Origin: Ochromonas danica
Taxonomy: Eukaryota > Sar > Chrysophyceae > Chromulinales > Chromulinaceae
Direction of reading: 5' to 3'
Assembly (NCBI GenBank): GCA_015146655.1
Contig: VKHL01000012.1
Coordinates: forward strand, 62,001 to 126,000
DNA length: 64,000 nucleotides
In this document: positions 40,174-54,700 of the stretch, one piece after another
Layout: each line of letters begins with the position of its first letter
Numbering within the stretch: position 1 is the stretch's first letter
Translations under genes and position numbers: made by a program
Notes under the pieces: model-generated
Databases searched by the model: none
What the model was told of the DNA's origin: nothing
What the model saw: the letters and a program-made list of their open reading frames with translations, nothing else

Positions 40174-42190
40174 TCATAGAGTGCGAAGCATGCGCCAGAG
40201 GTGGCTATGAGCATCGTCAAAGTCAACAGTGGTGACGACAGGGGCTCGAGCGGCAACAGTTCCTGTCAGCAGCTGCAGGAACAGAAGAGGTAAGTTTGTG
40301 AAGTAACAGTAAGATATAAGCAGAAGACTTACTTCGTCTTCAGACCCCAACACCATCGCTTCCACAAAGCTGCTCAGCGGAGCCTTGGGCAAGTGTGTTT
40401 TGCTGTACATCTTGATGTAGCTGTGAGCTGGGGAAGTGCTGGACCCGAGAGTAGTTGAAGAGGCGATGGGTCTAGCCGTCTCATAAGGTCGTAGCATGAT
40501 ATTTAACTTTGTTTGCATCAGATCCACAAGCTGGTTGTGTTCGAGGGCTTGCTTTACCAACGCTCGGCGGAATAGTCTCTCGTGCACAGGCTCGCTTTGC
40601 TTGTATCGTTGACCTGCCTCCGTAATGACTGGCACTTTACTGCTTATACTTGGAGATTCTGTTGGTACATTTAAGTTGTTCTGAATCATCAAAAGAGGAA
40701 CGATGTGCATACAGAATCCCCAATCGTTGCCAATATCGTTGGTCTTGAATAAAATCACAAACTTGCTGGCTGGAATCACAAGTGGGGGGTGATCGCCAAG
40801 TCCGGGCCAGTTGCTTGGGCTACCATTGCCACCACCACTATATTTACCTGCCCCATAGTAATCGGTATGAGAGTCGTCAGCGAAAAACTTCACATAATCA
40901 TATACAGGCTCCGTGCGGGTATCTTCGTGAAATGTGACCAAATATTGGACAGCATTTGGAACCTGTACTGTGGTGTATTCACAGGTATTATTATGATAGG
41001 GATGGTCTGATTCAATGATCAGCATTGGCCCATGCTCATAGCGAGCATCCGGGCTACTAGCCAATCCCTTTGGGCGATATGCAATACTGTGAGGGGATGG
41101 AGAGATTGCCGTGCGAGTGACAGGATCTATTCGAAGAACACCTTTCGAGGCTAATTTCTCCTGCAATTTGATAGATTTCTCGCTAATCTGTGGTCGAAAC
41201 GTCAGCTCTTTGGATTGAATCTCCGTTACGATAGCCTTTCTCATCTCAAGACGCTTCTTTCGCTCTGATTCATACTTGAAGAAATCCTCAGGATTCAGCT
41301 TCTTCCTTCCCGATCGTTTGAGGTAATAGTCACTGACACCCTTGTTTGTTCGTTTGGGAGAAAATGTGCACTGCACAATCTCCTGGTCAGCATTTTCTTT
41401 TCGTTTTGATTCCAAATCTTTCTCACGTTCAGCACGCATCTCAGGCATGCGCTCTAACAATGGTTTCATGGTATTGGATAAGGACTGGCTATAAGCATTA
41501 ATGCGAGGCTTAAAGAGATATCCTCCCAATTCTTGTGCAAGACCCGAGTTTTGCTCTTTAATCATGGCGCTATGCACAGAAGCAAATTAGTCAGCTAATG
41601 ATTACTTGAAGAAAGTCATAGGACAAAGCTGGCAATCACCTTTGCTTGACACGGTTATTCTGGTGCATCTTAGAGACTAAGCGATCCCATTGTTCAGAGG
41701 ATAGCTTGGGGATCTGCTCAATAGACAACAAAGGATAGCATAGGATAGCAGGGGATACGATAAGATAAGATGATGTGAGGTGAAGGGGAAGGTGTTGTCT
41801 TACAGGTCGAAGTTGCTTCGTCTTCTCCCATTCCCTCTGACGTTTATCTTCCCAGATCTCATAGGGTGAAGGCCTTTCCATACGACTCTGCTGGGACTGA
41901 GAGAACATTCTTAGGAATAGAATAGCAATGAACCATATTAACAATTAACACAGAGGTTGATTAGGATAGGCGAGGAGGGACTGGACTTACAATTTCCTAG
42001 GACTTAATGATGAAGAATTCAATTTGTTGGACATGCCAGGAGAAAATGAAATATTTTGATCTTCAAAGTCATAGCGACTATTGGCAGGTTCAAAGTCTTC
42101 CAGGAAGTCTTCCAGATCGCCTTCATCACCTCCTTGGGCATGAGTTTCGAAGATTCGACTTAATTTTCCGAAGACATCCGCATCAGTCAT
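40174..42190 (-). CDS. Protein with FxP repeats and CUB-like domain
   Basis: Five exons (41991-42190, 41804-41909, 41640-41716, 40333-41569, 40174-40272, minus) give 572 residues. The N-terminal part is acidic (GDLEDFLEDFEP). The middle has three F-x-P basic repeats, YLFKPRIN, CTFSPKRT and LTFRPQIS, each about 60 residues apart in charged helical sequence; such repeats occur in protist cytoskeletal or flagellar proteins. Then comes a beta-rich domain with SDHPYHNNTCEYTTVQVP, RTEPVYDYVKFFADDSH, YSGGGNG..NWPG, PPLVIPASKFVILFKT and NDWGFCMHIVP. This closely resembles the CUB-like domain seen in large ZZ/HECT-type proteins such as HECTD4 and ZZEF1. Its role is unknown. The last 33 residues come from a small exon. 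Phases across all joins are consistent; the retained fourth intron would give a hydrophobic artefact. Confidence 0.8.
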
Positions 42191-42766
42191 TGTCAGAGAT
42201 CTAAAGAGTGAAGGAGAAGGAGAAGGTGTGAGGTGGCTGTAGGGGGTATCTTCACAGTGATAACCTAAGAGAACCTCTTCACAGTATCTTTCACAGAGGG
42301 AACTGAACTCTGTCCTCTGCTGAAACGACCAAGACCCACCTAGACCTAGACCTAGATCTAGATCTAGATCTAGACCTGGACCCGTAAGGTACAGTAGCTT
42401 TTATGCTTCTCTAACTAATCCATCAAAGTTCACATTATAAAAATGTGACTTAACAATTTGGAGTCTTAATCAAGTAAGTGTTATTATGCTACGTGTTCAA
42501 AGCAAAGTATTCCCATGTTTACAACCTCAACCTCAATATCCTGCCCATAGACTATCAGTTTGACACTGTGACTGCATACTGTACCCAGATCCAGATACTG
42601 CATACTGTAGACCTAGCATGGATCACCCATGAGCTGCTGTAATAGAATTCTAGCAATAGTGACCTGTTAAAGACTTCTCTCATCTACTGCTACAGTAGTA
42701 ACTAGACCAACATACAGTACAGCACAGTACAGCACTGTGTAAGGGAAGAAGACAGTAGACATTACA
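42191..42766. other. Intergenic with CTAGAY repeats
   Basis: This 576-bp spacer lies between two minus-strand genes and holds the promoter of the FxP protein and the 3' end of the sacsin gene. Apart from the hexamer array at 42340-42378 and ACAGTACAGCAC-like runs near 42711-42738, nothing is recognised. Confidence 0.5.
42340..42378. repeat. Tandem hexamers CTAGAC/CTAGAT
   Basis: About six hexamers lie head to tail; the AGATCT junctions make it partly palindromic. It is not a known telomere repeat. Confidence 0.75.
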
Positions 42767-45700
42767 TTAGACAGTCTCAGTGTCTGACTGCTGATCGCCC
42801 ACAAACAACTTCAACTTGGCTTGAATGTTATTTCTGCAAATCGGACAGCGATTTCTTGGTAGTTGTGCACAGCAATCATCACAGAAGCTGTGACCACAGG
42901 GTACTAACGCTCTCTGGATGTTCTTCTCCAAGCAGATCGAACACAAGAAGTGCTGCAGTTTGTCACGCACTCGTTGCTGAGCTTGGTTAGCTTGTTGTCT
43001 AGAACAGTAACAGTTAGTAACACAACAGAGGGTTAGTTAGCATCTAATCTAGACTATTCACCTTTCTAATGAGAGACTTTCTTCAGATCGCTTGTTGGCA
43101 GTCTCAAGCTCTAACACTCGCGCCATGAGACTCTACGGTAACAAACAAACAGTCAGTCATTGTTAATACACTAACAGTTCTACCCTATGCATAGTATAGT
43201 AGTACCTGTTGGTCCAAGGTGAGGGGCAGACCTGCTCTTCGTAACAACACTTGCATGGCCTGGAGGACATCTTTCTGGTCCACCACCTCGGACTGCTCCT
43301 CCGCCACTGACCCAGCGGTGGCATTGACTGTATTAATAGCAGACAGAGAGGAAGAAGAGGCTGAGGTAGCGGTAGCGGTAGGCGCAGGGAAGGGCATCAC
43401 TTCTTTGCTGCTACGAGATGGCGGTGGAATGGGAAGACCTGTCAGGCTATTGCCTGCACCATCACGATGAGAAGGCCGCGGGTCTTTAGCACCAGATCGA
43501 AAGGAATAAACCTCTGTTGACATCAATCGTACAAGAGCTTTCGTTCGAATGTCTAACTTACGCAGTCCCACCTCATTGGCTTCTCCCACTTTGACTATCT
43601 TACCATAGACCAGCAGCTTCTTCTTCTTCTCTGATGATTGAGACCCAGCAGTAGCAGCAAGAGGAGGTGGTAGTGATGATGGCTTCTCGCTCTCATCAAC
43701 TGCTACCACTTCACCAACACGAAAGTGTCGGAAAGGTCTTAACTCCACTAACTCATAGTCTACTGCGATCAACTCTCTTCCAGGCTGACCACGAGAATGA
43801 ATGAGTATACGACTGACATCGCTGTCACCTTCTAAGAAGAGCTCCATGTAGTTCAGAGGAGAGTGTCCATCACCTACTGTCGGTTCTACAAGGCCTTGAC
43901 TGATGGCAAAGGCCATGTGTTTGGGTAGAGAGAGGTAGCGACACAGACCCAATGCCACTAACAGCTCAAGAGTGAGTCGACCTGATCGAAGCTCTGCAAT
44001 ATTGAGATAAAGTCTAGATGGACTAGACGGACTAGTTGGTTTCTTCAAGAAGATGGGTAGTTCATGGTCATGAACACTTCGTTGTAACACTTCCATTACC
44101 TTTCCAGTCAACGGATCTTTCAGTAAGCACATTGTCACTAATCGTGCTGTGAAGAGGATTTGTAAACTATTGCTTGTTAACACTTGTTCTAAGGAGAAGA
44201 AAGCCTTCTCATCAGAAGTAACAATGACATCTCCATCATAGCTGGACAATGATGATCCCTCATTACCACCTGGTCCAGGTATAACAGATGGTCTACTGAC
44301 TCTGATATGCTCTGTGCGAAGCTGTTCCAGTAACTTGATGACAGATGGATTGCTCAGCCAGGTTGATACTCTTGACCGCAGCGGAGTAGCCTCGTGTTCT
44401 GTGAGAAGAATGGTAGCGTCAGAAGTCAATCGTTCGTCCACATCCTCCACAACCACTTCACTCAACTTCCACACCAACAAACCACTACCTGCTATGAGAC
44501 CATTCAAGGCAGGATGGAGAATAGAATAATGGAAGTGTTGTACACCATGTTGAACCTTGTTAACCAAATTAGCATCATCGTTAATGACAATCTTAGTCAG
44601 AGGAACCAATCGACTGTGTTCGTCGGGAACAAAGATAGACTGTTTCAAGGTTTGAATACGTGATCGATCAGTGGATGACAATGCTGCCCACCGATTGGCA
44701 GTGCTGCTCAGTGAGGGAGAGGTAGGAGTAGCAGTGGACTGTGTGAGAGGATCCATCTCAGCGAGGATAATCTGGACAATCATTAGAACAGCTCTCAACT
44801 CGTTGACATTCAAAGAACAACTGCTTCGTTCTGACGCTAGTTCTTGTAAGAATACGATATAGTCTTTAGCTTGTGGACACTCTCTCACATTCATCTCCTT
44901 TAACAATTTCTCATGCACAGCGAAATATCGTGGTAATTCATACATAAAGGGAGAGAGATCTTCATTAAGTCTGAAGAACACACGCTTAGGGGATACCAAG
45001 ACCTCATCAAAGGGGATGCAAGGTGAAGACTGTAACTCTATCTTTTTACTAGTTGATAGACCAGACCATCGATCAGATAGGAAAGTGTAAACTGCATGAA
45101 ATGTCTCTTTGATTGTATATCTACTATTCCATCGATCTAATGTCTTACAAGAGATCAATAAGTCTAACTGACGGAGGATGACATCTTGAGAAGGATGTGT
45201 GATAATCTGTAATCGTGAAGAATGGATAGATGGAGGTGTCAAGTCGTCTTCCAGCACGGGGGAGACTAAACAAGCTGCAGCACCATTAGCTTTCGCGACA
45301 AATTGACTGTAGGAGCCCAGGTCTTCTTCGAAATGGACAAACCCGCCTTCTTCTACTTGGATCGGACGATTCATAGGGACAAAACGAAGGGTACTTAGTC
45401 TACGTAATAAGGTTGGGTCATTGTTAACAAGGTCAGTGAAGCGATCGCCTCCATCAATCAACAGGTAACGCAAGATTAATCGACCTCGTTGTAAGCATTT
45501 TCTTAATAATCCATCTCGTTCAGCCTGCTGCCCGGCATGAGATTTGACATGATCACCATCACTTTGAATATCTTGAGCAATGCTAAGAAACGTTTCAGAT
45601 GAAAGTTTCGCTGACATGCCTAAGTCTGTAAACATTACATGATAGTCTGCTTGTTGTAAGGCTGGTGGTGCATAATAACGTGGTAAAGTCTCTCCATCAA

Positions 45701-48700
45701 GACTATTGTATAACTCTCTATTCGTCCAAGAAAGCAGTTGATGAATACAACGCCATTGACTCGAGCATTCTGTTGCTGGTTGAACCAGTTCTTTCCAAGC
45801 CTCAGGGTTGTCAACAGACCACATAGGAATTAACTGTTTCGTCCTCAGACTGCTTAGTAACAGAGGGTCAGATCGATAAAGTGTCCAACGTCTGGAGAGT
45901 TCATCGAGTAGTTTCAGTCGAGACTGACTGTCCATAGAGTCAATCGTCGGGATGACAAAGTTCACCATTGCTAAGGAAGCTGTGAGTTCTGAGATACGAA
46001 GCCATCGGTAGACATCTAACAGCTCGGGGAGGTTGATCAAGATAACTGGCAATGAAGAAGAAGTAGAAGAAGTAGGATTTGCGGTAGTATTGGAGCTGAC
46101 AGTTGATGATGATCTGCTGCTTATGATGACATCCAAGACAGATCGATCTTGACACCAAAACACACCTTGACTACTACATTCCATCAACGACACTGCAGTG
46201 TTATCCGCGCTATTAGTGAAGAGAGGCAATGCTTTGACTTTCTCAACCAATGCATCCGTAAACGATGAAGTGCGATGATTTTGATAGATCTCTAAGAGCA
46301 AATGTGTGCGTTCTACCACAGACAAGGCCTCCAAGTCTATTAACACTGTCTCACCAATCATAACTCTCCCATCTCCTCGTCCTGCTGGCGCGACCATCAC
46401 ATGACCAGAAATGAAGTGATGAGCAATCTCCACGATTAGCTTACCAACATCATCTTTTAGATTTTCATAGGTTGAGCTGGAATGAGATAGAGCACGAGGT
46501 AGTCCTTCTAAGAAAGATGCATCCAAGAACGGAAAGCCTGCCTTGGTTAGGACATTGTAAGTCTCCAGCATCATCTCTGTATACTGTCTACGAGATGAAG
46601 CAGACGACGAGTCTTGATCGAAGGTTTCGACCAATGACTCCTCAGCAAGAATGCCTTCCATTGGAGGAGATAAAGGTCCCACACCAACAGCTGACGTCTC
46701 CATCGGCTGGTTTCCATTTTGTTCTCCTCCAGCAGATGCTTCACTGCGGCTCTGGTCTGTAGAGACTTGTGAGTGTTGAGCTGAAGTGTTTTGTGCATAG
46801 AAAGAAGCATCTTCCACCTTGCTTCTAGTCCACATCCAAAGATCATCCACGACAGATGAAGAGGAGGTGAGAGAGTTCCCTTCAACCGCCGCAGTTCCTT
46901 CTCCTTCAATCAGACTAACTTGATTTCTCAGTCTGTCTCTTGCAAGTTCACTCTGTGGAGATGGAGAAGAGACGATTGTAAAGGGAAGAAATGCCGGTGA
47001 GATTAGCAGACGCTGTCCTTTCCGACTCACTGGTACCAACGGATACTCTCTCAACTCCAACAAACTCTCCAAAGGAGCCTCGAGGAATATCTCAGTCCAA
47101 AACAGATAAAGCAGTTGTTCAAGCTTGTCCCATGCAATACCATTAGTTGAATTCTGTGCTGCACTGCTGTTATCAGGCCATTGAACAGCAGGAAGACCCT
47201 TCCAAGTAATTGGAAGAATGGAGGAGAGAATGGATTTAATAAAGGAGCAATTAAAGCTGGAGATATAGAGAGTGTCTAAGAAAATCTCACTCTTGAACAA
47301 AGGAACTGTCTGACTCAAAATAGGATGTAACAACTGCCTTAGCACAGCAGGAGGAAGCAGATGGAAGTACTTGCTGTTAGTAACATGAGCTAAGTGATCT
47401 TGACTGTTGACAGGGACAAAACGAATAGAATGATCTGCCATGAGAAGCAAAGGACAGCCTTGTAATGAACGGTAGGCCTTTCTCATCAAAAACTCTCCCA
47501 TAGAGTCACTAACCCCAGAGGGAAGGTCAGCAGTGGCATAGCGCAATAACTCGATGACCAATGTTCGTCCTTGTACCACACCTTGACTTTGAATAAATGC
47601 AGACAATTTGTCTAAGTGTAAACCTGCATCTTTCTTTAGATAAGCTCTCAATCGTCCAGGAGTTAGGTCAGATGCTACAATCTTCATAACTTGCAGATCT
47701 AGAAGGATCTGTGCGGGGCATCTGGCAAGAGGGAGATGGTCTTGCAGATAGGACAGGAAGATGGGATGAAATGCATTGGTTTGAAACAGAAGGTGGTCAA
47801 CTTTCTTCAAGCCTGCAGTAGAGTTGAGATAGAGTGGTTCTTGGTTCAGACAAGTCTTCCATTCAGTTGTGGACAGTACTGCTTGACTGGCGATGGATGA
47901 CAAGCGAGGGAGATAGATCCAGTACTTGTACATGCCTTCGAGAATCTGTAAGCGAGTCATTCCTCCAGGAAGCGTAGCTGCTGGCTCAGACATTAACCTC
48001 TTAACACTCTGAAGCAATGCGGTGGTGTAGAGTTGATCGATGGCTGTGATAATGACTTGGTTGTTCCAAATAGCCACGCGATCCATTCCTTTCTGACCTA
48101 TCGCCTGCGAAGAGACTTTCCCAGCAGGAGAATTTTGAGCAATAAAATGCCCTTCGATGTGAAAAGGGAAGCCAGTAACTCCTAGCAAAGCACCATTCTT
48201 CACATAGAAACCACTATCAGGTGGAAGGTCGTGTTGGCTAAGATGCCATGAATCCAATACTTGCATGGCGATACAAACATAAGGTTGTAATCCTGCAGGA
48301 CGATAGACTGTATTCAAAGCTAGATCTGTTTGAGAAGAATGACCCATAATACCAGACATCATCCATGCTTCTTCTATTTGAAGCATCTCACTGTTAGTAG
48401 CACTGGAAACTGTCCTTGGTTTTGTTCCTGACATGAAGCGATTTATCATCTTTTCTAACGATTGTTCAAACTTAGGCCAAGCATTGTCATATCGCACACT
48501 TGTCTTTATTCGAAGAAGATAGGAGACGGTTGGAGGTACATATGCACTCAGAAACTTGGTGATAACCTTGTTCAATCCTGTTTGCTTCTCCCATCCAGTG
48601 CTTTCTAACAGCTTGAGACGTTGAGATCGCACTGACAAATCAGACAATAAGGCAACCTCAAGATCCACCAGATATATTCTATCAGTCTCTTGTGGGAGTG

Positions 48701-51700
48701 TTTCTCCATTTGGGGTTGTGGCTTCTCCCCTCTCCGCTATACCCAGATGTCCCAATCGAATGGTTGACAAGGTTCTGCTAAATATCACGGCAGCTGTCAA
48801 GCAGCTCTTTTGATGTCCAAAGACTTTCTTGATGACATCTTGATTAGGTATGAACGAGGAAATAGCAGAAGTTTGTTGACGAAGTGGCATTCTCACTATG
48901 ATACCCTGCAAGAAACCCTTTTCGTTCCAAGCTTGACCCGCATGTAAATTTGGGAGAGAGAGAAAAGGTTTAAACTGATCAGCAAAGCTGTTGAGCAAGC
49001 TGTTGGATTGGTTTGCTGCTGTAGCACTGCTGGACGTGTTCTGTTTATTTATTTGGTAGCGCTTAGCTTTTGGCATCTTTCCACCAATCTGATCAATTCG
49101 TGGGGCATCCGAGGTATTCACTGGTGATGAAACACTATCCATTAAATGATCACCAATTGGATCGATAACACAGAGATCATTGCCAGATAAGATGAACAAG
49201 CAGTCCGTGAATATAAAGGCGCTCAATAACTTCAACGTCGATGCAAGATGAAATCCCTGGCTCACCTCGCCTGGCAGTAGAGACACTGTCGTTGCTCTGG
49301 TGACGCCCTCTTGACTAATCGAAACTCCGGGAACGTAAACCACCAAAGCAGGGCCTTGTAAACTACTCAAGCCTGGTTGAAGCAAACTTTCTGTTGGATA
49401 GGAGCAATCATCGTAGAATACATCCATGCAAGACCCGCCCAACTCATCGACGAAGTGAATCAGTCCATTGATAACCTCATGAATAGGCTGGTCATTTATT
49501 CGCAATTTGATCTGCTCCACAGTTGGACAAAGCATTCCTTCACCTCCAAACAATAACTCTCGTAAGCTCTTGGCACCAAATGCTTGTAGTGCATTAATAT
49601 CCAATCGATCATGTGCCATGGGAATGGCCCTCAATCTCTGCTCACTTAATGAAGATAGTATCCATGGTGCATCATTATATACCAGAGTATCAACAGGTTT
49701 TAATACCCCATGTCTGTTTGGAAGGAAAATAGTCCCTAGTTGAGTCACACTAGCACTCAAAGAAGAGTCACCACTCTCTTCACACTCTTGCTTAAACAGT
49801 CGGTACAGCAAACCTGCTAAACCAATTGTAATCGCCAGAATATTTGTAGGAAGATTTCCATCCTGATACTGTTTGGAATATTCTCGCATTAACTCAACCA
49901 GATCTTTCGATGTAAATGACTGTTGAACACCTATTTCCAACATGAGATCTTTGTACTTCAACATATAGGCTGGGAGAACATTCAAATAGGGCTCCATATT
50001 GAAATTCTGGATTCCTTGTAGAGCCACACGTCGAGGTTCCACAAAGCGTTCATCATTCATCCATAAGAAAGCTTGATCTGACAATCCTCTAATCCATGTT
50101 CGCTGAGTGGCTGACTCATTCAAATAAGCATCATATAATCGTGAGAGCAGCATTGGATAGACCTCGCTGATAGCCAAGGAGAAAGCAGGTTTCTTATTAG
50201 CTGGTGCATGTTGATAGTCTTGACTTAGTGAGATCAGCTGAAGTGCGATTACTGTGCCACAAATTGGTTTGTCCCAACCAAATACAGTTAATAGCAATGG
50301 GTTAGAGACTTCTACCGCACATATTCTCATAGTTGCTGATGCAATCCATATGAACCGTGGAGTTGTTGCCTGCTCTGGGGTGGCTAGAGGTAAAGTGTGG
50401 ACATTACCGGGCCACGGAAGGCCCGTGCCAGCGAACTGTTTCGGAGGGGCGACAAGAACAGGCAGCCATACCAAATATCTCAGCTGCTCACTCCAATTTC
50501 CCCCCAGCACGACTTGATTCTCATCTGTGCTATTATTAGTCGTCTCTTCATTGCTTGCAGAGTGCATTGTCTTCACTCGTTGCAAACCTTCTGGATCACA
50601 TTCAAGAAGCAATCTCTCGATATGACTGGCAAGATAAGACAAGAGAGCTGTTGCCTGCTCCGATAGATCTGCCAATACCATGTTGGATTGATCTTCATGA
50701 TTACTCTGCTGTTGATATTCAGTTCGCCGTTGATACAAACGTTCTTCAATAAAACGGGCACATTGTAAAATGTCTTCACAAGAAACCTCCTTTTTCAATC
50801 CCAACGATTTCATCGCGTATAGATGCATAGGATTGCTACACAGTTGATCACTGGGAAAGAAGGTTGCAGGAAGGAATGATCGTAATAAAGGCACATCAGG
50901 ATCATAGAGAGAAGCGATAGAGGATGATTGTGATTGTTCACTGCCATTCCCGCCGCCACGTTGAAAGATAGCACAATCACGTAGCAGAGTTCTTATCTCA
51001 GGGCGATCAGCTTCTAGTTTAGACAGATGGTCCAAGATATATTGACTCATCCAATTCTTATCAGACTGGGCATAACTTTGTTGAATTGAGCTGCTGCCTG
51101 TTGATTGATCATTGGTTAACACATACTCAGCAAAGAAGTGTCCAACTTTGCAAGTTGAGAGATTAAGTTTGGCAAGAGCTTTTCGATCGCTTTCCACACG
51201 AAGTTTCAAGAATTGCTTATTCAATAGATGCTCTGGGATATCAACGGGAGGCAGCCAAACCACTTCTTCTGCAGGCAATGTTGAGTAGCAGGATGCTTCC
51301 TTCTCATTTCCGTATCTCGGCCAGATTGGCAATGATCTTAGTAATGTTTGAGCATCTGCAGGTAGTGTTTCATTCTCAGCTAAACTTAACAGAATATAAT
51401 CCAAAACAAATTCTTGGATTGCCTGACGATCACTAATGGACCATTGTTCCCATTTTAAAGGAATTTGAATCTCTTTAGCTTTCTCAATAGCCATCAGAAT
51501 ACCTTTGACACCAGCTGGTCTGAGTAAATCCACAAAGCTCTCATGATGCATAAAGCTATTCATCATGGAATGGTCAAGGAAGAAAATACTTGTTGATGCC
51601 AAACTATTCACCAATTGTGTAAAGTATGGTTTGTCTTCCAGTCGATTTGGCACAGGCAAAATAGAGACAGTGGGACGAGTCTTAACTAAGTTGCCATACT

Positions 51701-54700
51701 GACTAGATAAGACAGGAAGCATGGGGAAGACATTAGCAAACAGATTCAACAGCTTATTTTCCAACAGATAGATCCAGAAGGTTTTGATCCACTCATCGGA
51801 GATTGACTGCTCAACGTATCGATTGACAATGAATACCTCGTCAGAAAGCCAATAGCGAGGTAGGATAGATGAAATCAATTTCAACAAATCAATGGGCTCC
51901 AGCTTCTGCACATTACAGACTCCTTTCAATGAAGGATGTTCTAACCATCTTTGTAGATCTGTTTCAACTATTGCATCTCTTGAAATCAATCTATTAGGGC
52001 ATTTCCCAAGGAGAGAAGCTTCAGACTCGTTGACCAGGAAATACAGCTCTCCATCAAGGGGACTATCAATAACAGCTAATTCGCCGCTGCTAAGAGGAAG
52101 CAACTTCACACCATAGAGCAGGCCAAGCTTGCTGGGATCTTCCATAACATCTGTCATGGCGTATTTCAATAGCTTTGCAGCGCGGACTAACTTGTTTGTT
52201 CCTGCTAAACTAGCATGCACCTTGCCTGACTTACGTTGGAAATATCCTCGAATCCATTGAGGATTGATAACAGAAGAAGAGCATCCATTGCCTTGAAAGC
52301 ACTCGATTAACTTCGACTGGATAGTCACAACAGGAAGTTCTTCTTCTAATAGCAAGTCTTCCAGCCAGTCCAACGCATTATTAATACTCACAGTCGCTGA
52401 GCTTTCTTCCAAGAGATAACTTGAAGCAGGTGTAACAAACTGCCCGCCTGCCAGCTTCGACCAGAGAAGAGGAGACGAATTAATAAGTGGGAATAGAGCT
52501 TCGGCAATCAATCGCCAAGGCTGAGGAGGCAGAGGGCAAGGGAGCAGTGACAGAATCCTTCTCCTCATAGCTTCATCCGTGCGATCCATTAGCGTGAGAT
52601 TTACTCGAGATAGTAATCGAGCATATAAAGGACTCAAGACATCTTTCATCAACGCGATATTCCAATCTATTACAAATTGTTGGCAGAATCAAAGTTAATG
52701 GTCTATTAGCAAGAAGAAGGTGTACATCTACCTGAGCGAAGTTTCGCTTCTCCCTTTGTGTCTTCTCCCCTCCAAATATCTCTTCTATTACTGCTGAGTT
52801 CCCAATAAGCATTGATATGAACGGGCATGGAAGTGGTAATGGGAAGTGGAAGGAAACAGAAGAGCTGTCCATTCAACGGAGGCAGTAACTCTTCAACGCC
52901 TTGTCCATCACCAGATGAGTCAACGATGGTTCGACTAAAGCAAGCAGCAACACAACCAAATGGCACGAGCTTGAGGTGTCTGGCGTCTTCTTGGCAAGCA
53001 ATTCTCTTGGCACTTCCTCCACTTAAACCAGCAACAGTCTCGAATACACAAATAGTCGTACGTGATGGAGACCAATCGCTTTCATCGCTATGTTTTGCAT
53101 TCTTAGCTACTGTCAAGCCTTCCTGTGTTTCTCCTTCCACACTGGAGGAAGGTCGGGCAGAATAACTCTCTGTGACAATAACCTTTGTGTAAGCAGTCCA
53201 CGGCAATTTTTGATCAGATGTGCTAGCAAGCTTGGCATAGAAGGTATCCTTGGAGTGGTCTTCTTGGCCAGCACTAAAATAGTTCAACAAGCTGTGATCA
53301 TTAACCAACACCTTCTTGGAAACCTCAGCACAAGTTGCATGAAGAAGAATAGGCTCAGACGACCCTTCACAGCATTTATATATTTCAATACGCTTTACTG
53401 ATCGTAAAAATAGGAGAACATTGTTCAATTGATGAAGAAGATGATCGATGACAGAGTAAAGATCATCTAGCATATATGAACGCTTGCAAATCTCACTACG
53501 TTTAGCCTGACTAATGCTTCGAAGTGGAAAACGGAACATTGTCCCAGCATATGGCTGACTAAAGTCTAACCCATAGAACTGGAAAGGTTGGAATTGGTTG
53601 GCAAACACATTGTGTAGATTATTGCCTGTAAAACGAATGCGCATACCAGGTTGATTTAGAGTAGCACCAGGAACATATGCACAATGTGGATCGAAGAAGA
53701 CCATATAGTCACCCGAAACAAAACAAGGAGTATCTGTTAGATGATATGTGGAGTTAAACCCCAAGCCAAACCTTCCCGTCGTGGACAGCTTCTGTAACTT
53801 GGATCCTTGTCCCACGGAGGCCAAATTTCTGAAGTCAGCTTCGCTGAAAGTAGAATTATTCTGCACGACCAAGGCTGGTGTTTGCAAGACCTTCATACGC
53901 GAATCCATCAAAGAGTTCGAGGGATAGTGGTTCTCATCAATCATGATGCGAACGATTGTTGCTCCAGCATCATCAGCATTTTGAATCAATTCATTCAGGA
54001 TGGGACTACCATCTGGATATAAATCCAATATCGTCTTCAGACGATTAGTGAGCGATTCAGCTTGTCCAAAACTTTGAATGGCTCCTCCAGTATCACCTAC
54101 TTGGGAATTGGTAATATTGGAGAGACTAAACAAGTCTTGTTGCAGACTCTGGTTGACGAGGGAGAGTCTCAAGGAACGAACACCAATCTTCTCAGCCACT
54201 GCAGAGGAAATCTTTGGGTGTACCATTCTACAACCAGAGCGAATATGTATTAACTCTTCTCCTGCAAGCCAAGGTACATCATCATTGACTAGGTCAATCG
54301 CTGGAGCCAATTCCCCGTTGACATCAGGAACATAAATAGTTTGCGCATGTAAGACCGAGGAGGATTCACTAGCTACCATAACCACAAGCGAAATGGCTAA
54401 ATCCAAGCGAGATTCCTCCAGTGGCATTGATGCTTTCCTTTTATCCGGACCTTCAGTGTCAGTGGATGATTCTTGGTTACTGCGTGTCGCTCCTGACTGA
54501 ATGGCCATCTCCAGCAGAGCTTCAACATAGTCTCTTGCTCCAAACGTTTCCTTTAATTGGAAAGAATGAAGCAATCTACCAAAGGGGCGAATCATCTCTG
54601 GTAATTGATATAAGTAAGGTTCAGCATTGACAGCCGACTTCTTGGCCACTTTGGTAACGAAGACAAATCTTGTCCCAGTCCATATCCAAGGCAGGTCTTC

